DNA of 20,046 nt from CAZQAA01 sp964591255 (lineage in GTDB: Bacteria > Desulfobacterota > DSM-4660 > Desulfatiglandales > Desulfatiglandaceae). Location: positions 1-20,046 of the forward strand of contig CAZQAA010000210.1 in assembly GCA_964591255.1 (NCBI GenBank), read 5' to 3'. The translations under genes and the position numbers were made by a program. Each line of letters opens with the position of its first letter. Position 1 is the stretch's first letter. Below, one piece after another: positions 1-8,507 of the stretch. The notes under the pieces are model-generated. The model had not been told where the DNA came from and searched no databases. It saw only the letters and a program-made list of their open reading frames with translations.

Positions 1-2
1 TT

Positions 3-1169
3 TTCAACAAGACTCTTGGCCTGATCGGTGCAGGAAATATTGGTCGCATTGTGGCCGACAGGGCCAAGGGGTTGAAGATGAAGGTGATTGTTCATGATCC
101 TTATATCAAACCCGAGACTATAGAAAAACTGGATCTTGAACCTGTTTCTTTTGAAGATCTTCTCCAGCGGGCAGACTACATAAGTATCCACACCCCGAAG
201 ACGAACGAGACAACAAACATGATCAACAGGGAAACCATTGCCAAAATGAAGAAAGGAGCAATGGTAATTAATTGCGCTCGTGGCGGCATTGTCAATGAAG
301 ACGATCTCTATGAGGCATTAAGTTCTGGATATCTGGGTGGAGCCGCCATTGATGTTTTCAGTACCGAGCCTCCCGGGGATATTAAGCTTATGGGCCTGTC
401 TAATTTTATATGCACGCCTCATTTAGGGGCGTCAACCATGGAGGCACAGGACAAGGTGGCAAAGGATATTGCCGATCAGATTGTGTTGTATCTCCTGCAT
501 GGAACCGTCAAAAACGCAGTAAATGTTCCAAGCATTAGTGCCGAACTGATGAACATATTGAGACCATGGGTGACACTTGTGGAGAGGCTGGGGTTATTAC
601 AGTCCCAACTTGCTGACAGTGCTGTTCTCGAGGCAAATATTGATTGCTTTGGGGCCATAACCGACTACGATATAACCCCCCTGACTACGGCCATGCTTAA
701 AGGTCTTATGACTCCCATTCTTAAAGACGATGTGAATTTTGTGAACGCACCATTTGTTGCCGCCGATCGGGGAATAAAGGTTGTGGAGTCCAAGAGCAGG
801 ACATCCGAAGATCTCTCCAGCCTCGTTAAAGTGACGATTAAGACATTAGATGGTGAAAGTGTCGTGAGTGGCACCATTATCGGAAAAAAGATGCCGAGGA
901 TCTTGCAGATAAACAACTTTCGTCTTGAGGCCGTTCCCGAGGGACATAATCTGCTAATCCATAACCAAGACAGTCCTGGTGTAATTGGCCTGATAGGGAC
1001 GACACTGGGCAATCATGGTATAAATATAAGCCGAATGCAGGTGGGCGAAGAAAAAGATAAGGGACAAAATGTTATTCTTTTAACAACCGATATCACTGTG
1101 GACGACAAAGTCATTGACGAGCTTGCCGGTAAAGACCATATATTTTCGGTAAGACGGATAGAATTGTAG
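3..1169 (+). CDS. serA: D-3-phosphoglycerate dehydrogenase, 5'-truncated by the window edge
   Basis: This enzyme oxidises 3-phosphoglycerate to 3-phosphohydroxypyruvate with NAD+, the first step of serine synthesis in the cytoplasm. The open frame runs in from the window edge; about 388 codons are present, and roughly the first 140 residues of the usual 525-residue long form are missing. Just inside the window the frame reads LGLIGAGNIGRIVADRA, the NAD-binding GxGxxG loop. Catalytic-core signatures follow: NCARGGIVNE (substrate arginine), STEPP (glutamate) and TPHLGAST (catalytic His codon at 420-422). After the catalytic core come a region matching the allosteric substrate-binding (ASB) domain and a C-terminal ACT domain (HNQDSPGVIGLIGTTLG), so this is the long form, often serine-inhibited. 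No internal frameshift is seen. DUF1844 starts 10 nt downstream, suggesting co-transcription. Confidence 0.97.
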   Translation, partial: FNKTLGLIGAGNIGRIVADRAKGLKMKVIVHDPYIKPETIEKLDLEPVSFEDLLQRADYISIHTPKTNETTNMINRETIAKMKKGAMVINCARGGIVNEDDLYEALSSGYLGGAAIDVFSTEPPGDIKLMGLSNFICTPHLGASTMEAQDKVAKDIADQIVLYLLHGTVKNAVNVPSISAELMNILRPWVTLVERLGLLQSQLADSAVLEANIDCFGAITDYDITPLTTAMLKGLMTPILKDDVNFVNAPFVAADRGIKVVESKSRTSEDLSSLVKVTIKTLDGESVVSGTIIGKKMPRILQINNFRLEAVPEGHNLLIHNQDSPGVIGLIGTTLGNHGINISRMQVGEEKDKGQNVILLTTDITVDDKVIDELAGKDHIFSVRRIEL

Positions 1170-1179
1170 GAGTTGCGTT

Positions 1180-1596
1180 ATGGAGACTGAAGAGGAAAAA
1201 GGGTTTGTTGTAAAGGATAAACGGGCGTTTGACGAAAAGGGAGAGTTAAAGGACAAGCCCTCCGACGATATGGAGAAAAAAGCGGACAAAAGTCCCGAAA
1301 AGCCCGAGGATGAACCAAAAAAGGAGAAGAAAAAGGTAGAAACACCTCCTTTACCTGAAGTCAACTTTACGACTCTGATCTTCAGCCTCAGTTCCTCAGC
1401 CCTCCTTCATCTTGGGGAAGTGGCCGATCCAATGACCAATCAAAAGAAAAAGGATTTGCCCCTTGCCAAACATACTATTGATACTATCTCTATGCTAAAG
1501 GAAAAAACAAAGGGAAATCTGACAGCAGAAGAGGAAAATTTTCTGGAAAGTGTCTTGGTAGATTTGAAATGGCGTTATGTCAAGGCGGTAAAATAG
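1180..1596 (+). CDS. DUF1844 family protein with charged N-terminal extension
   Basis: This is a 138-residue protein. The first 60 or so residues are very rich in Lys, Glu, Asp and Pro and look disordered. The remaining part (PEVNFTTLIFSLSSSALLHL, then LPLAKHTIDTISMLKEKTKG and a C-terminal ENFLESVLVDLKWRY) matches my recollection of the DUF1844 family, mostly helical and of unknown function. The start is supported by AGGAG at 1168-1172, seven bases upstream, overlapping the serA stop. There is no signal peptide or clear membrane segment. It is sandwiched between serA and an HtrA protease, with only 34 bases to the preferred htrA start. No function can be assigned. Family membership is recognised by eye from the conserved LIFSLSSSALLHLG block. 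Confidence 0.85.
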   Translation: METEEEKGFVVKDKRAFDEKGELKDKPSDDMEKKADKSPEKPEDEPKKEKKKVETPPLPEVNFTTLIFSLSSSALLHLGEVADPMTNQKKKDLPLAKHTIDTISMLKEKTKGNLTAEEENFLESVLVDLKWRYVKAVK

Positions 1597-1617
1597 GATG
1601 GTCATAGAAAAACAAAG

Positions 1618-1625
1618 AAAGGGAG
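1618..1625 (+). promoter_or_regulatory. Ribosome-binding site that decides the htrA start
   Basis: AAAGGGAG lies five bases before the ATG at 1631. It favours that start over the in-frame upstream ATG at 1598, which sits one base after the DUF1844 stop and would add 11 mostly charged residues before the signal anchor. Confidence 0.6.
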
Positions 1626-1630
1626 TTTTC

Positions 1631-3100
1631 ATGAAGACATGTTTTCGAAAAAAGAGCAAGGCGATTTTATCATATAATAATATCCTTTTTCCTATGATCA
1701 TCGGGATTGCAGCAGTGGTTTTTTTCTATGGGATTCCCTTGCCGGATACCAGGATAACCGCTTTTTCCGCTCCCGTACCAGGATCTTTTTCTCAACTGAT
1801 TAAAAAGGCTAAACCGTCCGTTGTCAATATCAGCACAGTAAAAATAATTAAAGAGCAGGGGAGAGTCCCTGTGCCGTTCGGAGGACCTTTTGGCCAGCAT
1901 GATCCATTTGGCGATTTTTTCGACAGATTTTTTGGTGACCAGTTGCCGAGGGAATACAGACAAAAGAGTCTTGGATCCGGATTTATCATTGACAAAGAAG
2001 GTCACATTCTCACCAATAATCACGTGGTTGAAAAAACTGACGAAATAATGGTGAAAATAGCGGATGACGAGAAAGAATACAAGGCGAAGATCATTGGCCG
2101 CGATCCTAAGACCGATCTTGCCCTGATTAAAATCGATACTGACAGGCCGTTAAATCCTCTCGTATTAGGCGATTCCGACAGGCTTGAAGTGGGGGACTGG
2201 GTGATTGCCATCGGCAATCCATTTGCCCTTGGCAATACCGTTACTGCAGGCATTGTCAGCGCCAAGTACCGCCATATCGGAGCAGGATCATATGACAATT
2301 TTATTCAGACCGATGCTTCCATCAATCCGGGAAACAGTGGCGGACCCCTTCTCAACACGAATGGTGAAGTCGTTGGTATAAATACGGCAATTTTTTCAAA
2401 GACCGGGGGTAGCATAGGTATCGGGTTTGCCATACCGGTAAATATGGCAAAGGATCTTTTGCCCCAGCTAAAGGCAGGAAAGGTAATACGGGGGTGGCTT
2501 GGTGTAATGATTCAGGAGATCACTCCGGAACTGAAGGAAAAACTTGGACTTTCCGATATGCACGGCGCATTGGTAGCAGATGTCACAACAGGCAGTCCTG
2601 CTGATAAGGCCGGAATTAAACGCGGCGATGTTATCGTCATGTTTGATGGGAAAGAAATCAAGGAGATGAATGAATTACCCTATATCGTGGCTTCCACACC
2701 TGTAAATAAAAGGGTATTCGTGGAACTTGTTCGTAAGGGCAAAAGAAAAAAATTCCAGGTAAAGATAGGGAAACTGCAGGAAGAAGAGAGTGAGGAAGAC
2801 AGAGGAGAATCACGGGCGGATTTGGGTATGTCTGTAGAGCAGTTGACACCTGATCTTGCGCGAAATCTGGGCCTGTCGGAAACCAGTGGCCTTGTAATAA
2901 CGCAGATACATCCTTATTCACCTGCAGCAGAGGCAGGGCTACGGCAGGGCGACATTATACTGGAAATGGATCAGGCAGCGATCAAGGACATTGATGCCTT
3001 TTACAAAAAGATAGGCCACTATAAGAAAGGAGATACAATTCTCTTTTTGATCAAAAGGGGAAATACGACACTGTATATTACTCTGAAAATCCATGAGTAA
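1631..3100 (+). CDS. degP: HtrA/DegP-type periplasmic serine protease with two PDZ domains
   Basis: This is a Do-type serine protease/chaperone for misfolded envelope proteins, acting in the periplasm. With the ATG at 1631 it has 489 residues, normal for the family. The N-terminus is basic (MKTCFRKKSK), followed by a hydrophobic segment at about 18-34: a signal peptide or anchor. The trypsin-like domain shows the triad His131 (TNNHVV), Asp162 (KTDLALI) and Ser236 (NPGNSGGPL). PDZ1 spans about 285-375 (RGWLGVMIQEITPELKEKLG) and PDZ2 about 400-489 (DLGMSVEQLTPDLARNLGLS). An acidic linker (EEEESEEDRGES-like) joins the two PDZ domains. The loop after residue 78 is Gly/Phe/Pro-rich, as in MucD/DegP LA loops. 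An alternative start at 1598 gives 500 residues. Which paralogue name (degP, degQ or mucD) applies cannot be settled from one copy. Confidence 0.95.
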   Translation: MKTCFRKKSKAILSYNNILFPMIIGIAAVVFFYGIPLPDTRITAFSAPVPGSFSQLIKKAKPSVVNISTVKIIKEQGRVPVPFGGPFGQHDPFGDFFDRFFGDQLPREYRQKSLGSGFIIDKEGHILTNNHVVEKTDEIMVKIADDEKEYKAKIIGRDPKTDLALIKIDTDRPLNPLVLGDSDRLEVGDWVIAIGNPFALGNTVTAGIVSAKYRHIGAGSYDNFIQTDASINPGNSGGPLLNTNGEVVGINTAIFSKTGGSIGIGFAIPVNMAKDLLPQLKAGKVIRGWLGVMIQEITPELKEKLGLSDMHGALVADVTTGSPADKAGIKRGDVIVMFDGKEIKEMNELPYIVASTPVNKRVFVELVRKGKRKKFQVKIGKLQEEESEEDRGESRADLGMSVEQLTPDLARNLGLSETSGLVITQIHPYSPAAEAGLRQGDIILEMDQAAIKDIDAFYKKIGHYKKGDTILFLIKRGNTTLYITLKIHE

Positions 3101-3162
3101 ACTCCCCCGACGGTCAAATAAGCTCCCATCTGCATTCAGCATCATCGTTCAACATCAATGAT

Positions 3163-4026
3163 ATGTATACATCTCATCGTGCTAGAATTATCCTTGCACC
3201 GGCTAAGGTAAATATCCGGCTTAAAATAACCGGACGTCGGCCTGACGGCTACCATAATATTTCAGGTATCATGGTCCCGATCGCCCTTTATGACCACATT
3301 GAATTGAAAACGACCTCCTCTGCCGGGATAAAGCTTAGCTGCCATGGCCTTTCTATTCCGGATAATGATGAAAACCTTGCATACAGGGCCGCAGAAGCCT
3401 TCTTCTCCAAAACAGGCATAACAGATCAAGGGATCTTTATCAAAATCATAAAAAATATTCCTGTTGCAGCAGGATTAGGAGGCGGTAGCAGTGATGCAGC
3501 AGGGATACTCATGGCATTGAACGAAATATGTTCTAATCCCCTTTCCTATCAAGATCTTGCAAGACTGGCATTGAAATTGGGTGCCGATGTGCCGTTTTTC
3601 CTCAAGAGGAGACCATGTTTTGTAAGTGGAATAGGTGAAATATTGGAACCCATAAGAAAATGGCCATTATTTTGGTATGTTATCGTGATGCCACCCGTTG
3701 CTGTCTCCACAGCTTGGGTGTATTCCAACCTTAAATTAGAGTTGACATCTGGACAGAACAATGTTATGAAAAGCTATCTAGAAAAAGGTTGTTTTTCCAT
3801 AACAGATATACTTGAAAATGATCTTGAAAGCGTGACGGCTTCCCGTGTTCCTGCTGTTAGTATTATAAAAAACGCCCTGATGGATATAGGGGCTGAGGGT
3901 GCGCTTATGTCCGGAAGCGGACCAAGCGTTTTTGGGGTCTTTAAATCAAAAAACCGTGCCGTGGAGGCAAAAAGATATCTTACCCCCAAGAAACTGGGGG
4001 ATATTTTTGTGGGCTCAGGTATATGA
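3163..4026 (+). CDS. ispE: 4-diphosphocytidyl-2-C-methyl-D-erythritol kinase
   Basis: This ATP-dependent GHMP-family kinase phosphorylates CDP-methylerythritol in the MEP pathway to isopentenyl diphosphate. It has 287 residues, typical length. Visible motifs are LAPAKVNIRLKITGRRPDGY at the N-terminus (Lys15, substrate and catalytic region), the glycine-rich ATP loop VAAGLGGGSSDAAG at 101-114, ADVPFFL with Asp142 as the likely catalytic base, and the C-terminal GHMP motif MSGSGPSVFG. The start has no good Shine-Dalgarno sequence: the upstream 60 bases lack any GGAG-like run, and no better in-frame start is visible. It is followed after 20 nt by tRNA-Gln and then prs, an order I know from many deltaproteobacteria and other bacteria. 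No terminator separates it from the tRNA. Confidence 0.97.
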   Translation: MYTSHRARIILAPAKVNIRLKITGRRPDGYHNISGIMVPIALYDHIELKTTSSAGIKLSCHGLSIPDNDENLAYRAAEAFFSKTGITDQGIFIKIIKNIPVAAGLGGGSSDAAGILMALNEICSNPLSYQDLARLALKLGADVPFFLKRRPCFVSGIGEILEPIRKWPLFWYVIVMPPVAVSTAWVYSNLKLELTSGQNNVMKSYLEKGCFSITDILENDLESVTASRVPAVSIIKNALMDIGAEGALMSGSGPSVFGVFKSKNRAVEAKRYLTPKKLGDIFVGSGI

Positions 4027-4046
4027 TTAATCAGGAAGCAAGGCTT

Positions 4047-4121
4047 TGGGGTGTCGTCAAGCGGTAAGACACGGGCCTTTGGAGCCCGCATTCGGAGGTT
4101 CGAATCCTCCCACCCCAGCCA
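4047..4121 (+). tRNA. tRNA-Gln (anticodon UUG)
   Basis: A full cloverleaf can be drawn. The 7-bp acceptor stem is TGGGGTG with CACCCCA. The anticodon stem is CGGGC/GCCCG around loop CTTTGGA, giving anticodon TTG. The T-arm is GGAGG TTCGAAT CCTCC. The discriminator is G and the CCA is encoded (4119-4121). It lies 20 nt after ispE and 36 nt before prs with no separate terminator, so it is probably transcribed with the protein genes and cut out of the mRNA. Confidence 0.97.
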
Positions 4122-4157
4122 TACATAAATATGGAGAGGGGTAATTTAAGGTAAAAA

Positions 4158-5087
4158 ATGAAATTATTCGGGGGTACATCTAATCCGACTTTAACTTTTG
4201 AGGTATGTGAGTATCTTGGCATCAGTCCTGGAAAAATCACCGTAAAAACTTTCAGTGATGGGGAAACACAGGTTGAAATTGGTGAGAATATCAGGGGGAG
4301 TGATGTCTTTGTATTGCAATCCACCTGTACACCCGTCAATGACAACCTCATGCAACTTCTCATCATCATGGATGCCCTGAAACGGGCATCTGCCGCACGT
4401 ATCACGGCCGTCATTCCCTATTTTTGTTACAGCCGCCAGGACCGAAAGGTCAAACCGCGGGTACCGATCAGTGCCAAGCTGGTAGCAGATCTAATTACCG
4501 TGGCAGGGGCAGACAGGGTAATTTCAATGGACCTGCATGCCGGACAGATACAAGGCTATTTCAATATCCCTGTAGATAATATCTTTGCTGCCCCTATTAT
4601 ACTGAAATATATACAGAGCCACTTCAATAACAATCTCGTGATTGTGTCTCCGGATGCCGGTGGAGTGGAAAGGGCACGGGCCTTTGCAAAGCGCCTAAAT
4701 GCATCTCTTGCCATTATAGACAAGAGACGTGAAGGGCCAAATGTTTCACAAGTAATGAATATCATTGGGGAAGTTAATGGAAAGACAGCTATAATCTTGG
4801 ATGATATGGTGGACACCGCCGGTACTCTGACCCAGGCTGCCCAAGCATTAAAAAGCAGAGGAACTACGAGCATATATGCCTGTTGTACACATCCGGTATT
4901 ATCAGGACCTGCCATCAAAAGAATAGAGGAATCTCCTATCGATAGTCTTGTGGTGACTAATACTATTCCTCTCAGTGACGGAGCGAGAGATTGCAAAAAA
5001 ATAACCATATTATCCGTAGCAGAACTATTGGGGGAAACAGTCAAACGAATTTATAATTCTCAATCAGTAAGCACATTATTTGTCTGA
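4158..5087 (+). CDS. prs: Ribose-phosphate pyrophosphokinase (PRPP synthetase)
   Basis: The enzyme makes PRPP from ribose 5-phosphate and ATP for nucleotide, histidine and tryptophan synthesis. The length of 309 residues is standard for class I PRPP synthetases. Motifs seen: the flexible-loop region YSRQDRKVKPR at 91-101, the catalytic and metal-binding DLHAGQIQGYF at 125-135 (His127), the SPDAGGVERA block at 164-173, KRREGP at 189-194, and the PRPP-binding loop DDMVDTAGT at 215-223. AAGG at 4148-4151 sits six bases before the ATG. A hairpin with a T-run follows the stop, so transcription may partly end here before rplY. Confidence 0.98.
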   Translation: MKLFGGTSNPTLTFEVCEYLGISPGKITVKTFSDGETQVEIGENIRGSDVFVLQSTCTPVNDNLMQLLIIMDALKRASAARITAVIPYFCYSRQDRKVKPRVPISAKLVADLITVAGADRVISMDLHAGQIQGYFNIPVDNIFAAPIILKYIQSHFNNNLVIVSPDAGGVERARAFAKRLNASLAIIDKRREGPNVSQVMNIIGEVNGKTAIILDDMVDTAGTLTQAAQALKSRGTTSIYACCTHPVLSGPAIKRIEESPIDSLVVTNTIPLSDGARDCKKITILSVAELLGETVKRIYNSQSVSTLFV

Positions 5088-5096
5088 ACAAAAATG

Positions 5097-5125
5097 ATGC
5101 TCCGGTTTTTCCGGGGTATTTTTTT
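5097..5125 (+). terminator. Rho-independent terminator after prs
   Basis: ATGCTCCGG (5097-5105) pairs with CCGGGGTAT (5111-5119) through nine pairs, two of them G-T wobbles, around a TTTTT loop. Seven T residues (5119-5125) follow directly. It begins nine bases after the prs stop and ends 30 bases before rplY, so rplY-pth-hppA may have a promoter of their own or depend on read-through. I see no clear -35/-10 pair in the remaining gap. Confidence 0.75.
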
Positions 5126-5155
5126 ATATGGGCTTAACTACAACGGAGGTAATAG

Positions 5156-5800
5156 ATGGAACAGTCAGAGCTTGCAGCCGAACTAAGAGTAATCAAAGGT
5201 AAAGGGGCTGCCAGGAATATCAGAAACCAGGGGCAAATTCCAGCCGTTTTCTACGGGCCTAAAACAACTTCAACAACTATGTTGACCGTAAATTGTCTCG
5301 AGTTAGAACACATTATGAAAAAAAGCAAGAGTGGGCATGTCTTGTTTGATCTACAAATAAAATACGACCAAGGTAGTGAGACAAAAAAGGCCATGCTAAA
5401 AGAGCTTCAGGTAGACCCCTTGGACGGGACCTATCTCCATGCGGATTTTTATGAGGTGTCCATGGATAGAGAGATTACGGCAAATATTCCGATACACCTT
5501 ACAGGGACACCGATAGGAGATACAAAGGGGGGGATACTCCAGACTATCAGAAGAGAGCTGGAGATTGCCTGTCTGCCTGGCGACTTAATCGACTCCTTGG
5601 ATGTGGATATCTCAAATCTTGATATTGGCGATTCTCTGCATATACGTGATATCGAGCTGCCAGAAGGAACTAGAGCTAAAGAGGAAGGCCATTTAACTAT
5701 TGCTGTTGTAACGGCTCCAACTGTTGCGGAAAGTGAAATCGAGGAAGAAGCCGAGGAAGAGATGTTAGAGGCTGAATCCGAAGGCGTTGAAGAGCAATAG
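5156..5800 (+). CDS. rplY: 50S ribosomal protein L25/general stress protein Ctc
   Basis: This ribosomal protein binds 5S rRNA. With 214 residues it is the long (TL5/Ctc) form: an N-terminal L25 domain at about 5-95 (LRVIKGKGAARNIRNQGQIP, then KELQVDPLDGTYLHADFYEV) followed by the beta-rich C-terminal domain (IPIHLTGTPIGDTKGGILQT and PGDLIDSLDVDISNLDIGDS). The C-terminus is a strongly acidic tail of about 25 residues, common in long L25 proteins. Start is supported by GGAGGT at 5145-5150, five bases before the ATG. The prs-rplY-pth order is a widely conserved cluster. Confidence 0.97.
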   Translation: MEQSELAAELRVIKGKGAARNIRNQGQIPAVFYGPKTTSTTMLTVNCLELEHIMKKSKSGHVLFDLQIKYDQGSETKKAMLKELQVDPLDGTYLHADFYEVSMDREITANIPIHLTGTPIGDTKGGILQTIRRELEIACLPGDLIDSLDVDISNLDIGDSLHIRDIELPEGTRAKEEGHLTIAVVTAPTVAESEIEEEAEEEMLEAESEGVEEQ

Positions 5801-5821
5801 ATGAAATATAGTAGCCGGTGA

Positions 5822-6442
5822 ATGTGGGCTTTAAAAAGTGTACCTGAATACCTGATTGTAGGCCTTGGCAATCCTGGGACAAAATATAGGGAGACGAGGC
5901 ACAATACAGGCTTTATGGTAATAGACTTAATAAGCCGCATGTCAGGAACGCATTTTTCTCACCGGCGTTTTGGGTCAAAAAGTGTCCTCACCAAATTTGA
6001 GGATATAAACGTCCTGCTCTGCTGTCCTATGTCGTTCATGAATCTGAGCGGCAAACCCGTCATGTCATATGTTAAGCACTTTGATCTGGAAATGGACCAA
6101 ATTTTAGTTGTACATGATGATTTGGACCTGCCGCTTGGAAAACTGAAGGTAGTAAGAGGCGGGGGCGCAGGAGGGCACAGGGGGGTTCTATCCATAATTG
6201 AACATCTGGGTACCAAGGATTTCGCCCGTCTGAAGGTCGGGATTGGACGACCATCCAATGGGAATTCTGTAGAGGAATATGTCCTTGCGCCTTTTAATGA
6301 TGAGGAACAAAAAATTATGAAAAAGATCCTCCCTGTGGCGGCTAAGGGATGTGAGTTGTTTGTTTTGGAGGGTGTTGATTCTGCTATGAACCATGTCAAC
6401 AGCCAAAATATGACAATAATAAGTAGGGAGGAAAAAGTCTGA
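5822..6442 (+). CDS. pth: Peptidyl-tRNA hydrolase
   Basis: This esterase releases peptides from prematurely dropped peptidyl-tRNA, recycling tRNA in the cytoplasm. It has 206 residues; most family members have about 190-200. Motifs: LIVGLGNPGTKYRETRHNTG with Asn17 and catalytic His27, CPMSFMNLSG at 68-77, and VHDDLDLPLGKLKV with Asp100. The glycine-rich loop GGGAGGHRGVLSI is also present. The ATG at 5822 has only a weak upstream GGTG-like sequence; the first seven residues before the conserved core are not strongly constrained. The stop overlaps the hppA start by one base (TGATG), implying translational coupling with the pyrophosphatase. Confidence 0.97.
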   Translation: MWALKSVPEYLIVGLGNPGTKYRETRHNTGFMVIDLISRMSGTHFSHRRFGSKSVLTKFEDINVLLCCPMSFMNLSGKPVMSYVKHFDLEMDQILVVHDDLDLPLGKLKVVRGGGAGGHRGVLSIIEHLGTKDFARLKVGIGRPSNGNSVEEYVLAPFNDEEQKIMKKILPVAAKGCELFVLEGVDSAMNHVNSQNMTIISREEKV

Positions 6443-8505
6443 TGCAAGGGTTAACAGTTTATGCGTCATATTTAGGAATATTGAGTTTGGTGATTGCCTT
6501 TTTGATTTACAGGTATGTCAAGAAACAGCCTAATGGCACGCAGGTGATGCAGGAGCTGGAAGAGATGATCCACTCCGGTGCCATGGCATTTTTAAAAAAG
6601 GAATATTTTGTTCTTGTATTTTTTATAGCGGCCGTTTTTGTCCTGCTGGGTATACTCCTCGGTGAATGGAAGACATCGGTTGCATTTATCACCGGCGCCC
6701 TCTGTTCCATGCTGGCAGGTTTTTCCGGTATGACAGCGGCTACCAGGGGTAATTCCCGTACCGCCGAGGCGGCAAACAAATTCGGACAGGCCAAGGCGCT
6801 GAATGTCTCCTATTTTTCGGGCTCCGTCATGGGGCTGGCCGTGGCAGGTCTTGGTCTCCTGGGCCTTGGATTCTGGTTCTGGGTACACGGTTCAGATCCG
6901 GAAACTGCCAAATATATAAATGGGTTTGCCATGGGGGCCAGCTCCATTGCCCTGTTTGCCCGTGTGGGAGGTGGAATCTATACCAAGGCGGCAGACGTGG
7001 GAGCCGACCTGGTAGGCAAAGTGGAGGCAGGAATCCCGGAGGATGATCCCAGAAATCCCGGCGTTATTGCAGATAATGTAGGGGACAATGTGGGGGACAT
7101 CGCTGGCATGGGTGCTGACATCTTTGAATCTTTTGTGGGTTCGGTAATAGCCACAATTGCTATAGGTGCCACGCTTACAAATATTCCGGATTTGATTGTG
7201 AAATTTCCAGTGCTACAGGGGCTTACTCCGGTGGCCGTCAAGCTGAAATATATGGCCATGCCTATTCTTGTGGTTATGGCGGGATTACTCAGCTCTTTTG
7301 TCGGTGTGTTTTCCATCAAGATTTTTCAAAAAGGCAATCCGGCAGGGGCTCTGAGATATACTACCTTTGTGGCCGCAATTATATTTGTGGTTCTTACTAT
7401 TATCATCACAAAGGCCATAGGCATGCCGATGGGTGCCTTTTGGGCCGTTTTTTCCGGTCTCCTCTGTGGGATTGTAATAGGCCTTCTGGCTGAGTATTAT
7501 ACATCCGGCCCGCCTGTACGCCGCATAGCAGAACAATCCCAGACAGGTCCGGCCACAGTCATCATAGCGGGTCTTGCTGTTGGAATGCAGTCTACCTATC
7601 TTCCGATCCTGGGTATCTGTGTGGCAACATTTATAGGGTATCATACGGCAGGAATATATGGTATTGGCCTGTCCGCCGTGGGAATGCTTGCAACTGTAGG
7701 CGCTACCATGACCGTAGATGCATACGGCCCTATTGCAGACAATGCCGGCGGCATATCGGAAATGGCCGGACTCGGCCCTGAAACCAGAAAAATCACAGAT
7801 AGCCTAGATGCCCTTGGAAACACAACGGCTGCCATTGGTAAAGGGTTTGCCATCGGTTCCGCGGCCCTGACGGCGCTCGCCCTCTTTGTGGCATTCACCC
7901 AGTCTGCAGGTCTGACAATTATTGATATCAAAGACCCAATGGTAGTGATCGGCGTATTCATCGGGGCCATGGTTCCTATGATCTGTGCAGCTCTTACAAT
8001 GACCTCTGTGGGCAAGGCGGCCTTCAGCATCGTGGAGGAAATCCGCCGACAGTTCAGGGAAATCCCTGGCCTGCTGGAAGGAAAAGAGGGGGCCAAGCCG
8101 GATCCTGAGACCTGTGTATCCATTGCTACTGCCTCTGCCCTGAAAGAGATGGTGGTTCCAGGTCTTGTGGCGGTGGTTACTCCTGTTGCTGTAGGCTTCC
8201 TTCTGGGAAAGGAAACCCTGGGAGGGATGCTCCTGGGAGCTACGGTAATGGGTGCATTTCTTGCGCTTTTTATGGCTAATGGAGGAGGTGCATGGGACAA
8301 TGCCAAAAAGTGGATAGAAGAAGGAAACATGGGCGGAAAGGGCTCTGATAATCATAAGGCCGCTGTAGTAGGTGATACTGTAGGCGATCCGTTCAAGGAT
8401 ACATCCGGCCCTGCAATGAATATACTTATCAAGTTGATGTCGGTTGTTTCTCTGGTAATTGCACCCACATTGCCGGCCATAGGATACCTTTTAAAACTTA
8501 TGTAA
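6442..8505 (+). CDS. hppA: Membrane-bound ion-pumping pyrophosphatase, predicted K+-dependent Na+ type
   Basis: This integral membrane pump hydrolyses PPi and drives Na+ or H+ across the cytoplasmic membrane. It has 687 residues with many hydrophobic segments, compatible with the 16-helix family. PPi/Mg-binding motifs are all present: DVGADLVGKVE at 185-195, DNVGDNVGDIAGMGADIFES at 211-230, DAYGPIADNAGGISEMAG at 425-442, and the C-terminal GGAWDNAKKWIEEG and GDTVGDPFKDTSGPA. GNTTAAIGKG at 458-467 has Ala462 and Gly465, where K+-independent enzymes carry Lys and Thr, so K+ dependence is predicted. Glu229 in GADIFES is at the position typical of Na+ pumps. An AGGGAGG ribosome site (about 6425-6431) lies inside pth. 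Ion specificity is inferred, not shown. Confidence 0.97.
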   Translation: MQGLTVYASYLGILSLVIAFLIYRYVKKQPNGTQVMQELEEMIHSGAMAFLKKEYFVLVFFIAAVFVLLGILLGEWKTSVAFITGALCSMLAGFSGMTAATRGNSRTAEAANKFGQAKALNVSYFSGSVMGLAVAGLGLLGLGFWFWVHGSDPETAKYINGFAMGASSIALFARVGGGIYTKAADVGADLVGKVEAGIPEDDPRNPGVIADNVGDNVGDIAGMGADIFESFVGSVIATIAIGATLTNIPDLIVKFPVLQGLTPVAVKLKYMAMPILVVMAGLLSSFVGVFSIKIFQKGNPAGALRYTTFVAAIIFVVLTIIITKAIGMPMGAFWAVFSGLLCGIVIGLLAEYYTSGPPVRRIAEQSQTGPATVIIAGLAVGMQSTYLPILGICVATFIGYHTAGIYGIGLSAVGMLATVGATMTVDAYGPIADNAGGISEMAGLGPETRKITDSLDALGNTTAAIGKGFAIGSAALTALALFVAFTQSAGLTIIDIKDPMVVIGVFIGAMVPMICAALTMTSVGKAAFSIVEEIRRQFREIPGLLEGKEGAKPDPETCVSIATASALKEMVVPGLVAVVTPVAVGFLLGKETLGGMLLGATVMGAFLALFMANGGGAWDNAKKWIEEGNMGGKGSDNHKAAVVGDTVGDPFKDTSGPAMNILIKLMSVVSLVIAPTLPAIGYLLKLM

Positions 8506-8507
8506 AC

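Noticed and set aside
4031..4414. 127-residue minus-strand frame containing GRIRTSECGLQRP
   Set aside because: It runs antisense through tRNA-Gln and the start of prs; the peptide is a known type of tRNA-derived artefact.
7641..8330. 229-residue minus-strand open frame inside hppA
   Set aside because: It is antisense to the conserved pyrophosphatase core, rich in Pro, Ala and Thr, with no recognisable domain or ribosome site.
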